From assembly GCA_947632305.1 (NCBI GenBank), contig CANROS010000011.1, forward strand, positions 1 through 36,154: a DNA stretch of 36,154 nucleotides, given 5' to 3'. Both the position numbers and the translations under genes were made by a program. Below are positions 1-7,536 of the stretch, piece by piece. Under the pieces are notes generated by a model. That model ran no database searches and was not told where the DNA came from. It worked only from the letters and a program-made list of their open reading frames with translations. Source of the stretch: an uncultured Paenalcaligenes sp. GTDB lineage: Bacteria; Pseudomonadota; Gammaproteobacteria; Burkholderiales; Burkholderiaceae_B. Position 1 is the first letter of the stretch; each line of letters begins with the position of its first letter.

Positions 1-61
1 AGGTCCTACCGAAGTATTACGTACGACTTTGGCGCGTCAACTCCTAAAAAACTACAGCTAA
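1..61 (+). CDS. Acyl-CoA dehydrogenase, C-terminal end only (partial)
   Basis: Only the last 19 codons lie in the window, read from base 2 to the TAA at 59-61. The residues GPTEVLRTTLARQLLKNYS match the usual C-terminal helix of acyl-CoA dehydrogenases (G-x-[ST]-E-[VI]-x-R...ARQLL), which carries part of the FAD/dimer contact. The stop is 12 bases before the start of the CoA-transferase, so the two genes probably form one transcript: a CoA-transferase would activate an acid and the flavoprotein would then dehydrogenate the thioester. The identification rests on a very short tail and the substrate cannot be judged. Confidence 0.65.
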   Translation, partial: GPTEVLRTTLARQLLKNYS

Positions 62-73
62 GAAGGTAGAGCA

Positions 74-1210
74 ATGAAAGAGGCATTAAACGATATCTTA
101 GTGATTGAGTTGGGGACGGTATTAACGGCTCCGCTAGCAGGGATGATGTTGGCCGATTTAGGGGCTCGCGTGATTAAGGTAGAGCACCCCAATGGTGGTG
201 ACCCCTTTAGACGTCATGCGGGTGAGTTGTATAGTCCCCATTTTGTGGCTTACAACCGTAATAAAGAAAGTATTCAAATTGATTTGCAAAGTGAGCAAGG
301 CAAAGCAGACTTGGCCACTTTGATTCAGCAGGCCGATGTGCTGTTAGATAATTACCGTTATGGTGTGTTGCAGCGTTTAGGTTTTGATGAGGCCAGACTA
401 AAAGAGCTGAATCCTAAATTGGTTCAGTGTTCTATTACCGGATTTGGTGTGGGTGGTCCGTATCAGGATCGTCCTTGTTATGATGCGGTTGCCGTTGCGC
501 TGTCAGGCATTAGTAGCCAGATTATTGATCCAGAAAATCCAGTAGTGAGTGGTCCGTCTTTGTCGGACAACATTACGGGTATGTATGCGGCTTACGGTAT
601 TTTAGGTGCGTTGTATAACCGCAGCCGTACAGGTGAAGGCGCCAGAGTAGAAATCAATATGTTAGAGGCTTCTATTGCGTTTTCTCCTGAGGGCTTTTCG
701 CAATACACCCGTCAGGGCATGATTCCTCAGCCGTTGTCTCGTGTGGCTATTTCGCAGTCCTATGCATTCCGTTGTGCAGATGATCGCTTGGTTTCTGTGC
801 ATTTGTCTTCTGTAGAAAAATTCTGGCAAGGTTTTATTCAAGCCATTGAGCGTAGTGATCTATTAGAAGATGAGCGTTTTGCTACGCCGCCTTTACGTAC
901 ACAGCATTACACCGAGTTAGCACAGCTTTTGGGTGAAACCTTTGCGACCAAAACCCGCGCTGAATGGTGCGAGCGTTTAGAGGCGCAAGATGTACCTTTT
1001 GCGCCAGTTAATAATGTGCCCGAAGTGATGGCTGATCCACAGGTAAACCACTTGCAGACTTTCTATGAAGTGGAGCATCCAGAACGAGGCACTTTAACCG
1101 CGATTCATCGTCCGGTACGTATTAATGGTGAACGTGGCCCCGCGAATCAGGCTGCGCCTACGTTGGGCGAACATAGTGCTGCCATTCGAAGTGAGTTTGG
1201 CCTTTCCTGA
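74..1210 (+). CDS. Family III CoA-transferase (CaiB/BaiF type)
   Basis: The 378-residue protein has the usual length and N-terminus of family III (formyl-CoA/carnitine) CoA-transferases: VIELGTVLTAPLAGMMLADLGARVIKVE, then a stretch NRNKESIQIDLQS. The expected catalytic aspartate is in LSDNITGMYAAYG near residue 165. These enzymes move CoA from a donor thioester to a free carboxylate through an aspartyl anhydride. The start has an AAGGTAG ribosome site. It lies between an acyl-CoA dehydrogenase end and a dihydroxyphthalate decarboxylase-like gene, so the acceptor is probably an aromatic or alicyclic acid. The exact substrate is unknown. Confidence 0.9.
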   Translation: MKEALNDILVIELGTVLTAPLAGMMLADLGARVIKVEHPNGGDPFRRHAGELYSPHFVAYNRNKESIQIDLQSEQGKADLATLIQQADVLLDNYRYGVLQRLGFDEARLKELNPKLVQCSITGFGVGGPYQDRPCYDAVAVALSGISSQIIDPENPVVSGPSLSDNITGMYAAYGILGALYNRSRTGEGARVEINMLEASIAFSPEGFSQYTRQGMIPQPLSRVAISQSYAFRCADDRLVSVHLSSVEKFWQGFIQAIERSDLLEDERFATPPLRTQHYTELAQLLGETFATKTRAEWCERLEAQDVPFAPVNNVPEVMADPQVNHLQTFYEVEHPERGTLTAIHRPVRINGERGPANQAAPTLGEHSAAIRSEFGLS

Positions 1211-1260
1211 AATTTGCTGCCGTGACTGTGATGCAGTAGCACCTAAAACGAGTAGATCCA

Positions 1261-2247
1261 ATGAGTAAATTAAACCTTTCTGTCGCTATAGGAAACTATG
1301 ACCGTTGCCGTCCATTGATGGATGGTGCCGTGCAGATTGATGGGGTAGACCCCGTTTTTATGGCCTTGTCGCCAGAAGAGATTTTTTTCCGTGCTTTTCG
1401 TGGCCAAGAGTTCGATATTTGTGAGTTATCGCTGTCAAGCTCAACGGTTCAGGTGGCAAATGGCACCTTTCCGTATGTAGGGATTCCGGTCTTTTTATCG
1501 CGCGCTTTTCGTCATACCTCTATGTACTGTAGGACAGACCGTATTCAAAAACCTGAAGACCTTCGTGGTAAAAAAATTGGTTTGCCTGAATATCAACTGA
1601 CCGCTAACGTGTGGGCACGTGCCATTTTGCAAGATGATTATGGTCTTGCTCCCTCTGATGTAACGTGGGTGCGTGGTGGTATTTCCCATGCTGGCCGCCC
1701 TGAAAAGATCAAAATCCAATTGCCACCGAATGTGAAGCTGGAAGATGCACCCGAAGGTGAAACCATTTCCAGTTTATTGGCAAAGGGTGAAATCGATGGC
1801 TATATTGCGCCGCGTCCTCCTGATGTACCAGCAGGTACCCCCAATTTGGGCTGGTTGTTTAGAGATCCAGTTGAAGCGGCTAAAGATTATTACCGTCGTA
1901 CGAAAAATTTCCCCATTATGCATATTTTGGGTGTGCGTCGTGAAATTGCAGAACAACACCCTTGGTTACCTGGGGCGATTTATAAAGCCTTTGCCGAATC
2001 CAAGCGTTTAGCGATTGAGCATTTGTCTGATACCTCAGCGACCAAAATTACATTGCCCTTTGCTGAAGAACGCCTTCAAGAAGCGCGCGATTTAATGGGC
2101 GAGGATTACTGGTCTTATGGCATAGATGCTAATCGTCATACCTTGGAATATTTTTTCCGTCATCACTACGAGCAAGGCTTGTCTTCGCGTCTAGTGACTC
2201 CCGAAGACGTATTTCACCCCGGCACATTTGAAAGCTATAGTTTATAA
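1261..2247 (+). CDS. 4,5-dihydroxyphthalate decarboxylase-like protein (periplasmic-binding fold)
   Basis: The 328-residue protein resembles the Pht5/PhtD family, which removes a carboxyl group from 4,5-dihydroxyphthalate to give protocatechuate and has a substrate-binding-protein-like fold. Supporting stretches are LSVAIGNYDRCRPLMDG at the N-terminus, FDICELSLSS, YVGIPVFLSRAFRHTSMYCR and DLRGKKIGLPEYQLTANVWARAIL. There is no signal peptide, which argues for a cytoplasmic enzyme rather than a transporter component. It is followed after 10 bases by a gentisate dioxygenase-like gene. Many relatives are only annotated by similarity, so decarboxylation is a family inference and the real substrate may be another ortho-hydroxylated or dicarboxylic aromatic acid. 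Confidence 0.8.
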   Translation: MSKLNLSVAIGNYDRCRPLMDGAVQIDGVDPVFMALSPEEIFFRAFRGQEFDICELSLSSSTVQVANGTFPYVGIPVFLSRAFRHTSMYCRTDRIQKPEDLRGKKIGLPEYQLTANVWARAILQDDYGLAPSDVTWVRGGISHAGRPEKIKIQLPPNVKLEDAPEGETISSLLAKGEIDGYIAPRPPDVPAGTPNLGWLFRDPVEAAKDYYRRTKNFPIMHILGVRREIAEQHPWLPGAIYKAFAESKRLAIEHLSDTSATKITLPFAEERLQEARDLMGEDYWSYGIDANRHTLEYFFRHHYEQGLSSRLVTPEDVFHPGTFESYSL

Positions 2248-2257
2248 GGACTGAAGC

Positions 2258-3268
2258 ATGTCATTGAAAAGCGAAGCAATCCGGCAGCAGTGGCACCAGG
2301 CCAAACTGGCTCCTTTGTGGGAAAGCCAAAACGCCCATAAAGAACAAGACAATAAGGTTCCTACTCATATTTGGCGCTGGCAAGAAATGCGTCCTTTGAT
2401 TGAGTATGCCTTTCAAGAAACGTCGCCTGCCGCGGTGCAACGTCGTGTCTTGCAAATGTTAAGCCCGCGCTCGGCTTCGCTGGACGATGAGTACACGGTG
2501 GGCAATATTCTAGCCGCCTATCAATGCTTATTGCCGGGTGAAACCGCGCGTCCCCATCGTCATACCATGAACGCATTGCGTTTTATGTTGGAAGGCACGG
2601 GTGCGGTGACTTTAGTGGATGGCAAAGAGTGCCCGATGAATTTCGGGGACTTGGTCTTAACGCCTGGGATGGCTTGGCATGAACACCGCCACGACGGCAG
2701 CGAGCCAGTGGTTTGGTTAGACGTATTAGATGTGCCGTTACACATGTATTTGGGCTCAGTGGTTTTCCAGCCTGGGCCAATGGATCCCGTACCAGTCACT
2801 ATGGCTGATGCGGCTTTTGCTTCGCCTAATATCGCTCCCTGTGTGACTTATGGTGCACCGGGACGCTCTCCGGTGTTTAGGTATCCCTATGAGGACGCTG
2901 TAAACGCCTTGCGCCATGCTCCTGCTTCAGCTGATGGGATACGCCGCGTGCGGTATATCAATCCGTTGACAGGTCAGGGGGCGATGCCCTTACTTGACAC
3001 CATGATGCTGGAATTAAATGCCCAGCAGTGGTCTGTGCCAACCCAAACCAATGCGAACCAAGTAATCGCAGTGGTAGAGGGCGAAGGCGAAAGCTTGGTC
3101 GGCGACACGCGCTTTAGCTGGAAAGCACGCGATGTGTTTACCATCCCGCAACATAGTTGGGCCTCTCATGTGGCTCTATCCGGTAATGCGCGCTTTTTTG
3201 TGGTGTCGGATGCCGATGTGTTACGCCGCTTAAATGTGCTCACTGAGCAAACACAAGAAACACCTTGA
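2258..3268 (+). CDS. Gentisate 1,2-dioxygenase-like bicupin
   Basis: The 336-residue protein has two cupin domains, as in gentisate and 1-hydroxy-2-naphthoate dioxygenases. In the N-terminal cupin the Fe(II) ligands are visible: H100 and H102 in ARPHRHTMNALRFMLEG, and a histidine in GMAWHEHRHDG (141-145), after the typical GAVTLVDGKECPMNFGDLVLTP. The C-terminal cupin keeps VVEGEGES and IPQHSWASH. The family opens the ring of gentisate (2,5-dihydroxybenzoate) with O2 to maleylpyruvate. The next gene encodes a fumarylacetoacetate hydrolase-fold enzyme, the expected next class of step. No maleylpyruvate isomerase is seen in the window. Confidence 0.85.
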   Translation: MSLKSEAIRQQWHQAKLAPLWESQNAHKEQDNKVPTHIWRWQEMRPLIEYAFQETSPAAVQRRVLQMLSPRSASLDDEYTVGNILAAYQCLLPGETARPHRHTMNALRFMLEGTGAVTLVDGKECPMNFGDLVLTPGMAWHEHRHDGSEPVVWLDVLDVPLHMYLGSVVFQPGPMDPVPVTMADAAFASPNIAPCVTYGAPGRSPVFRYPYEDAVNALRHAPASADGIRRVRYINPLTGQGAMPLLDTMMLELNAQQWSVPTQTNANQVIAVVEGEGESLVGDTRFSWKARDVFTIPQHSWASHVALSGNARFFVVSDADVLRRLNVLTEQTQETP

Positions 3269-3283
3269 TGATTGAGGTAGAAG

Positions 3284-4144
3284 ATGAAAATTTGTTGGTT
3301 TAATAATGATCTCTTAGGCGTAGTAGAGCAAGATCGCGTCTATGATGTGAGCGTAGCCTTGCAAGCTTTGCCTGCACCGAGCTACCCCAACCGATCGGGT
3401 GATTTAGTGATGGCGCACCTAGACCTGTTGCGCGACGCCATTCAACAAGCGTTACCTACGGCAGAATCCTATGCTGTCGACAGCGTGCAGTTTTTAAGTC
3501 CTGTCGCTAACCCTGGAAAAATTATCGGGGTGCCGGTTAATTACCAAAAGCACGTGGAAGAGGCCGCAGCAGATCTAGCTACTTTTACGCAACGTGAAAC
3601 CGGTAGTGTGTTGGAACAAGGTTTCTTTTTAAAGGCGGCTAGTTCACTGATTGGCTGTAGTCAGACAATCAATATCAGCATGCCTGAGCGTTTAACACAC
3701 CATGAAATTGAGCTAGGTTTGGTGATTGGTAAAACGGCTAAAAACGTCACAGAAGAAGAGGCTTTCTCCTATGTAGCGGGTTATGCCATTGCTTTGGATA
3801 TGACGGTACGCGGCGCTGAGGATCGTTCTTTGCGTAAATCGTTAGATACGTATTCTGTGTTAGGCCCTTGGTTAGTCACGGCGGATGAAATTGCCAATCC
3901 CCAGCAGTTGGATTTACGTTTACAAGTCAATGGGCAAGATCGTCAGGTAGCTAACACAGCAGAAATGATCGTGTATATAGCTGAACAAATTGCTTGGGCT
4001 TCCAAGTTCTATACTTTAGAGCCGGGCGACATCATTATGACTGGCACCTGCGAAGGCGTAGGGCCGGTGGTAGCTGGCGATGTTATTCGTGCAGAGATTG
4101 AAGCCATTGGCACGATGGAAGTCCGTGTATTAAACGAGGTCTAG
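3284..4144 (+). CDS. Fumarylacetoacetate hydrolase-family protein (fumarylpyruvate/maleylpyruvate hydrolase candidate)
   Basis: The 286-residue protein carries the FAH fold: KIIGVPVNYQKHVEE, then the metal-binding HHEIELGLVIGK with the E-x-E pair, AIALDMTVRGAEDRS with the metal-binding aspartate, and GDIIMTGTCEGVG near the C-terminus. Enzymes of this class hydrolyse C-C bonds in ring-cleavage products, for example fumarylpyruvate in the gentisate pathway, or act as decarboxylases and isomerases. Its place just behind the gentisate dioxygenase-like gene makes hydrolysis of maleylpyruvate or fumarylpyruvate the best guess. The start follows a GAGGTAGAAG ribosome site. Confidence 0.87.
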   Translation: MKICWFNNDLLGVVEQDRVYDVSVALQALPAPSYPNRSGDLVMAHLDLLRDAIQQALPTAESYAVDSVQFLSPVANPGKIIGVPVNYQKHVEEAAADLATFTQRETGSVLEQGFFLKAASSLIGCSQTINISMPERLTHHEIELGLVIGKTAKNVTEEEAFSYVAGYAIALDMTVRGAEDRSLRKSLDTYSVLGPWLVTADEIANPQQLDLRLQVNGQDRQVANTAEMIVYIAEQIAWASKFYTLEPGDIIMTGTCEGVGPVVAGDVIRAEIEAIGTMEVRVLNEV

Positions 4145-4148
4145 TATC

Positions 4149-5105
4149 ATGAGCACAACCACCAAAAATCAACTCGAGTTACGTGTACAGTCTATTACCT
4201 ATGCGGCCCAAGGCACGTATTTGGTTGAGCTCTGTGCCCCCGATGGCAGCATTTTGCCAGCAGTCAGCCCCGGTGCTCATATTGATTTGCATCTGGCCAA
4301 TGGATTGGTGCGTTCGTACTCGTTGGTGCACGCCGAGCCTAACCCCCAACGTTATGTGGTGGGGGTTAAGTTAGACGCGGCCAGTCGTGGTGGTTCACGC
4401 TATGTCCATGAACAACTACGCGTGGGGTCTTTGTTACTAGTTTCTGAGCCACGTAATCTTTTCCCCTTAAACCTAGAGGCCAAACACACTGTGCTGATAG
4501 CGGGTGGGATTGGTATTACACCTATCTGGTGTATGGCGCAGTTCTTAGAGCAAGCAGGGGCCTCGTGGGAGCTATGGTATAGCGTGCGCACACGTGCGGA
4601 TGCGGCTTTCTTAAAGCAAATAGCGGCTTTAGGCGACAAAGTCCACTTGCACGTGGATGATGAAGTCGGTCAGATCCTAGATCTACAGGGAATTATTGAC
4701 GCTGCTGCTCCAGACTCCCACCTTTATTGTTGTGGTCCTACGCCTATGTTGGATGCGTACGAGCTGGCTGCGGCGGATCGTGATCCCGAGACCGTTCACA
4801 TCGAGCGTTTCTCAGCCAAGGAAGCCGTTGCTTTAGATGGTGGGTTTGTGGTGTCTTTAGCTCGCAGTGGTCTGGAGATTCCTGTGCCCGCCGGTTCTAG
4901 TATTTTGGATGTGCTCTTAGATCAAGGGGTTTCCATTGATTACTCTTGCCAAGAAGGGATTTGTGGTTGTTGTGAGGTCGCTGTTTTAGAGGGCGATGTG
5001 GATCACCGTGACGCAATCCTGAGTGAAAAAGAGCGCGCAGCCAACAAAACCATGATGGTGTGCTGTTCAGGTGCACGCAGTCAACGTTTGGTGTTGGATA
5101 TTTAA
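4149..5105 (+). CDS. Oxygenase reductase, phthalate dioxygenase reductase type (flavin/NAD/2Fe-2S)
   Basis: Domain order over 318 residues is flavin-binding barrel (RSYSLVHAEP, the R-x-Y-S flavin motif), nucleotide-binding domain (LIAGGIGITPIWCMAQFL and LYCCGPTPMLDAYE) and a C-terminal plant-type 2Fe-2S ferredoxin (CQEGICGCC ... VCCSGA, with C-x4-C-x2-C). This order is that of phthalate dioxygenase reductase and VanB. It passes electrons from NAD(P)H to a Rieske oxygenase, yet no oxygenase is encoded in the window, so its partner is upstream or elsewhere. The gene starts 4 bases after the previous stop and ends only 2 bases from the convergent CobW stop codon, with no terminator between. Confidence 0.9.
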   Translation: MSTTTKNQLELRVQSITYAAQGTYLVELCAPDGSILPAVSPGAHIDLHLANGLVRSYSLVHAEPNPQRYVVGVKLDAASRGGSRYVHEQLRVGSLLLVSEPRNLFPLNLEAKHTVLIAGGIGITPIWCMAQFLEQAGASWELWYSVRTRADAAFLKQIAALGDKVHLHVDDEVGQILDLQGIIDAAAPDSHLYCCGPTPMLDAYELAAADRDPETVHIERFSAKEAVALDGGFVVSLARSGLEIPVPAGSSILDVLLDQGVSIDYSCQEGICGCCEVAVLEGDVDHRDAILSEKERAANKTMMVCCSGARSQRLVLDI

Positions 5106-5107
5106 TA

Positions 5108-6076
5108 TCAGCTAGCGTTTACCACATGCTGCTGCCATGATTTTTCTAGTTGGGCTTGGCTTAGGTTGCGTACCAAAAGCAGTAAACCCATGTCGGAGCT
5201 AGGAGCGGTGTCTTGGGTAGAAAAAGTAGGCACGCCAATGACACCGCGCGCTGCATGCACGATGACCAAGCCATGGGCAGTTTGTAATAAGCCTTTGGCA
5301 CGTAAGATGTCATGTTGATGCGCAAACGTGAGTGAACCAAACCAGAGAGCAAAAGCCGTCCAGTTTATGGTTTGATCGTAAGGAATCCAAACGGATTGGA
5401 CCTCTTCAGAGTGATCCGAAGCAGTTAAGGCGCTGATATCCACCGCAGCTAAGGGTGAAAAGCGGGGCAAAGGCTGAGGGATGCCTAAGGCCGTAATAGC
5501 GAGTTTAGCGCTAGGATTCAGACGAGCTGCAGTGGCTAGGGTAGTGTGTAGTTGCTTTTCATCAGCTAGGTCTGCCTTAGTGACGATGACTTGCTCGCAT
5601 TGCTGCAGCTGTTTTCTGGCTAAAGGTTCGTGAATTAGATCCCCTATACCCCGTACCGCATCAATGGTGGTAACGCTATTATCGACTCGTAAATTAGCGG
5701 TTAAAACGGGATCGTTATCAATGGCGTGTAGAATATTGGCGGGGTCGGCTAACCCGTTTAGCTCTAGCACAATGCGCTCCATCGCTTTGGGGTGTTGATG
5801 ATGCAAAGAACACAATTGACGTAGCTTTGTTACCAGTTCCGAGCGTTTTTCACAGCAGGCGCAGCCACCCAGCAGCACATGCAGATTGCCCTGCATAAAG
5901 GCCAAATCTGGAGCTGTCACCCCTAAGTCATTAATTAGAACATGAACCTTGGGTTGTTCTAGTACAGAGCTTAACAACGTCGTTTTACCAGAACCTAGAA
6001 AGCCACCCACAATAATAAGGCTCAGACGACTGTTTTGTGCCAAGTTGGATTGAAAGAGCAGGGAGTGCTGAGCCAT
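5108..6076 (-). CDS. CobW/COG0523-family metallochaperone GTPase
   Basis: From the chosen ATG at 6076 the protein has 322 residues. It shows Walker A GFLGSGKT (25-32), the COG0523 metal motif C-x-C-C in GGCACCEKR (72-75), ELNGLADP, and the base-recognition VTKADL, followed by a C-terminal CobW domain. Such GTPases insert or deliver Zn or Co to client enzymes. A longer start at 6115 is possible but overlaps the upstream gene; the ATG at 6076 comes 4 bases after that gene's TAA, suggesting translational coupling. Its neighbours are a 94-residue CxxC protein and a metal-dependent deacetylase/imidase, the likely client. No Zur box was found by eye. Confidence 0.85.
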   Translation of the reverse strand: MAQHSLLFQSNLAQNSRLSLIIVGGFLGSGKTTLLSSVLEQPKVHVLINDLGVTAPDLAFMQGNLHVLLGGCACCEKRSELVTKLRQLCSLHHQHPKAMERIVLELNGLADPANILHAIDNDPVLTANLRVDNSVTTIDAVRGIGDLIHEPLARKQLQQCEQVIVTKADLADEKQLHTTLATAARLNPSAKLAITALGIPQPLPRFSPLAAVDISALTASDHSEEVQSVWIPYDQTINWTAFALWFGSLTFAHQHDILRAKGLLQTAHGLVIVHAARGVIGVPTFSTQDTAPSSDMGLLLLVRNLSQAQLEKSWQQHVVNAS

Positions 6077-6080
6077 AGGG

Positions 6081-6365
6081 TTAAATGGTAGCGGAAAGCG
6101 GGTCGTAAGGAGCACCGAGTAGCCGTGCTACAGCCGGCCACACATGACCTATATCTATAATAAACTCACTACGGCCATCTGGGGTTTGGAGGGTCAAGCC
6201 TGGTGAACTGTGATTGGCATGAATACGTATAGGTAAATGGGCTAAGTGTTGTGACAATAGCTGAATTTGCCTGTGGCGTTCTTGAACCACTTGGGCAGTA
6301 GATAAATCCACACCCACCATAAACCATCTAGATGGCGGTACGGGAGTACCGCACATTCCACACAT
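6081..6365 (-). CDS. Small uncharacterised protein with N-terminal MCGMCG
   Basis: The 94-residue protein begins MCGMCG, giving a C-x2-C pair at positions 2 and 5, and contains IRIHANHSSPGLTL and FIIDIGHVWPAVARLLGAPYDP. There is no signal peptide or membrane segment. The ATG follows an AGGAGA ribosome site 10 bases after the stop of the deacetylase/imidase gene and the CobW gene starts 4 bases after its own stop, so all three are one operon. I do not recognise the family. The N-terminal cysteine pair beside a CobW GTPase suggests metal binding or metal hand-over, but that is inference. Confidence 0.7.
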   Translation of the reverse strand: MCGMCGTPVPPSRWFMVGVDLSTAQVVQERHRQIQLLSQHLAHLPIRIHANHSSPGLTLQTPDGRSEFIIDIGHVWPAVARLLGAPYDPLSATI

Positions 6366-6375
6366 AGAGAGTCTC

Positions 6376-7278
6376 CTAGTAGTCGAGCGGTCGTTCTGTA
6401 CCGCTAAAAGGATAGCGCTGCTTGAAATCGGTGGTGATGTCTTCCATGGTGGCCCATTCTACGCCCTCGTGACTATTGATGTACTCGATAAGACGTTCGA
6501 GCATGAGGAGGACTTGGGGGCGGCCACTGACGTCAGGGTGGACGGTGATAGGGAATACGCCGTAGTCGAGTTCGCGATACATCCAGTCGAATTGATCACG
6601 CCACATTTGTTCAATATCACGTGGATTGACAAAGCCATGGCTATTAGGGGAGGCCTTGATAAACATCATGGGAGGCAAATCGTCTACGTACCAGTTAGCG
6701 CAGATCTCAACCAGCTCTACTTCTTTGCCGTGTAAGAGTGGTTTCATCCACTGATCTGGTGTTTTAGAGTAATCGATTTTGGTCCAACTGTCGCCACTAC
6801 GCGCGTAGAGAGGAACAAAGTCTTTGTAGCTTTGGCTGTGGTCGTAGGTAAAACCATGCTTGAGTAACAAGTCTATGGTGTTTTCGGACATTTCCCACCA
6901 AGGAGCCACATAGCCCCGTGGGGTTTTGCCTGAGAGCTTTTCAATGAGCTCGATGGATTTGAGCAGCACGCTTTCTTCTTGGGACGCTGTCATGGCGACG
7001 GGGTTTTCGTGGGAGTAGCCGTGGGCGCCGATCTCGTGCCCGGCACTGACTACCATTTTGCATTCATTCGGAAAGGTTTCGATGCTGTGCCCAGGAATAA
7101 ACCAGCTGGTTTTTATATTGTAGCGATCGAAGAGTTTGAGTAAGCGTGGAATGCCGACTTGGCCAGCAAAGACGCCACGTTGGATATCAGAGGGAGAATC
7201 AGCTCCACCATAAGAGCCTAGCCAACCAGCAACTGCATCTACATCTACCCCAAAACTGGCAAAGATTTTCTTTGTCAT
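6376..7278 (-). CDS. Polysaccharide deacetylase-family hydrolase (PgdA / cyclic imide hydrolase-like)
   Basis: From the ATG at 7278, with a strong GGAGGAG ribosome site, the protein has 300 residues. It is similar by eye over its full length to Helicobacter pylori Pgd[44 protein letters not shown] (H86-x3-H90), GYVAPWWE, and [15 protein letters not shown]12/D14 and the two histidines form the usual metal site of NodB-like enzymes. The same subfamily includes a cyclic imide hydrolase from Pseudomonas putida, and with no signal peptide and a CobW partner, a cytoplasmic imidase is at least as likely as peptidoglycan deacetylation. The in-frame upstream extension to 7410 was rejected because it lacks family similarity. 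Confidence 0.85.
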   Translation of the reverse strand: MTKKIFASFGVDVDAVAGWLGSYGGADSPSDIQRGVFAGQVGIPRLLKLFDRYNIKTSWFIPGHSIETFPNECKMVVSAGHEIGAHGYSHENPVAMTASQEESVLLKSIELIEKLSGKTPRGYVAPWWEMSENTIDLLLKHGFTYDHSQSYKDFVPLYARSGDSWTKIDYSKTPDQWMKPLLHGKEVELVEICANWYVDDLPPMMFIKASPNSHGFVNPRDIEQMWRDQFDWMYRELDYGVFPITVHPDVSGRPQVLLMLERLIEYINSHEGVEWATMEDITTDFKQRYPFSGTERPLDY

Positions 7279-7305
7279 AACTCCTCCGCTTGTTGGTATA
7301 AGAAC

Positions 7306-7326
7306 AGCTATGAAAATAGCATAGCT
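7306..7326. promoter_or_regulatory. Inverted repeat upstream of the deacetylase/imidase operon
   Basis: The arms AGCTATG and CATAGCT (7306-7312 and 7320-7326) enclose AAAATAG. The repeat sits 28 bases before the ATG at 7278 and could be an operator for a dimeric regulator or a leader hairpin. Read on the plus strand, part of it (GAAAATAGCATAGC) matches 13 of 14 bases of the half-site at 17619-17632 upstream of the cupin operon. Only one such half-site is present, so control by the same AraC protein is not established. Confidence 0.35.
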
Positions 7327-7498
7327 AGCCTTGAAGTCATTAGCAAGACATAGGAATGAAAAAGGTAGGAGTTGAACGGGCAGGTAGACCAAGGCGTAGA
7401 CGTTGCGCATGCGACAAGCCTTGATGTAGTGCTAGAGTAGAGGGGTTAAGACGTGATTTTGGTCAAGTCTATATGTATTTAGGGCCTGTTTCACGCGA

Positions 7499-7526
7499 TT
7501 GACATGTGAGAATAGGATACTGTAAC
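7499..7526 (+). promoter_or_regulatory. Candidate sigma-70 promoter for the GGDEF-EAL gene
   Basis: A perfect -35 hexamer TTGACA (7499-7504) is followed after 16 bases by TGTAAC (7521-7526), which matches 4 of 6 positions of TATAAT. Transcription would start around 7533, only a few bases before the GTG at 7537 and about 25 bases before the ATG at 7558. That favours the ATG as the true start or a nearly leaderless mRNA. Confidence 0.35.
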
Positions 7527-7536
7527 TCTTTTTATT

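Noticed and set aside
7279-7410. N-terminal extension of the deacetylase/imidase to 7410
   Set aside because: The homology with PgdA starts at the ATG at 7278, which has a strong GGAGGAG site; the extension lies in the promoter region and contains the inverted repeat.
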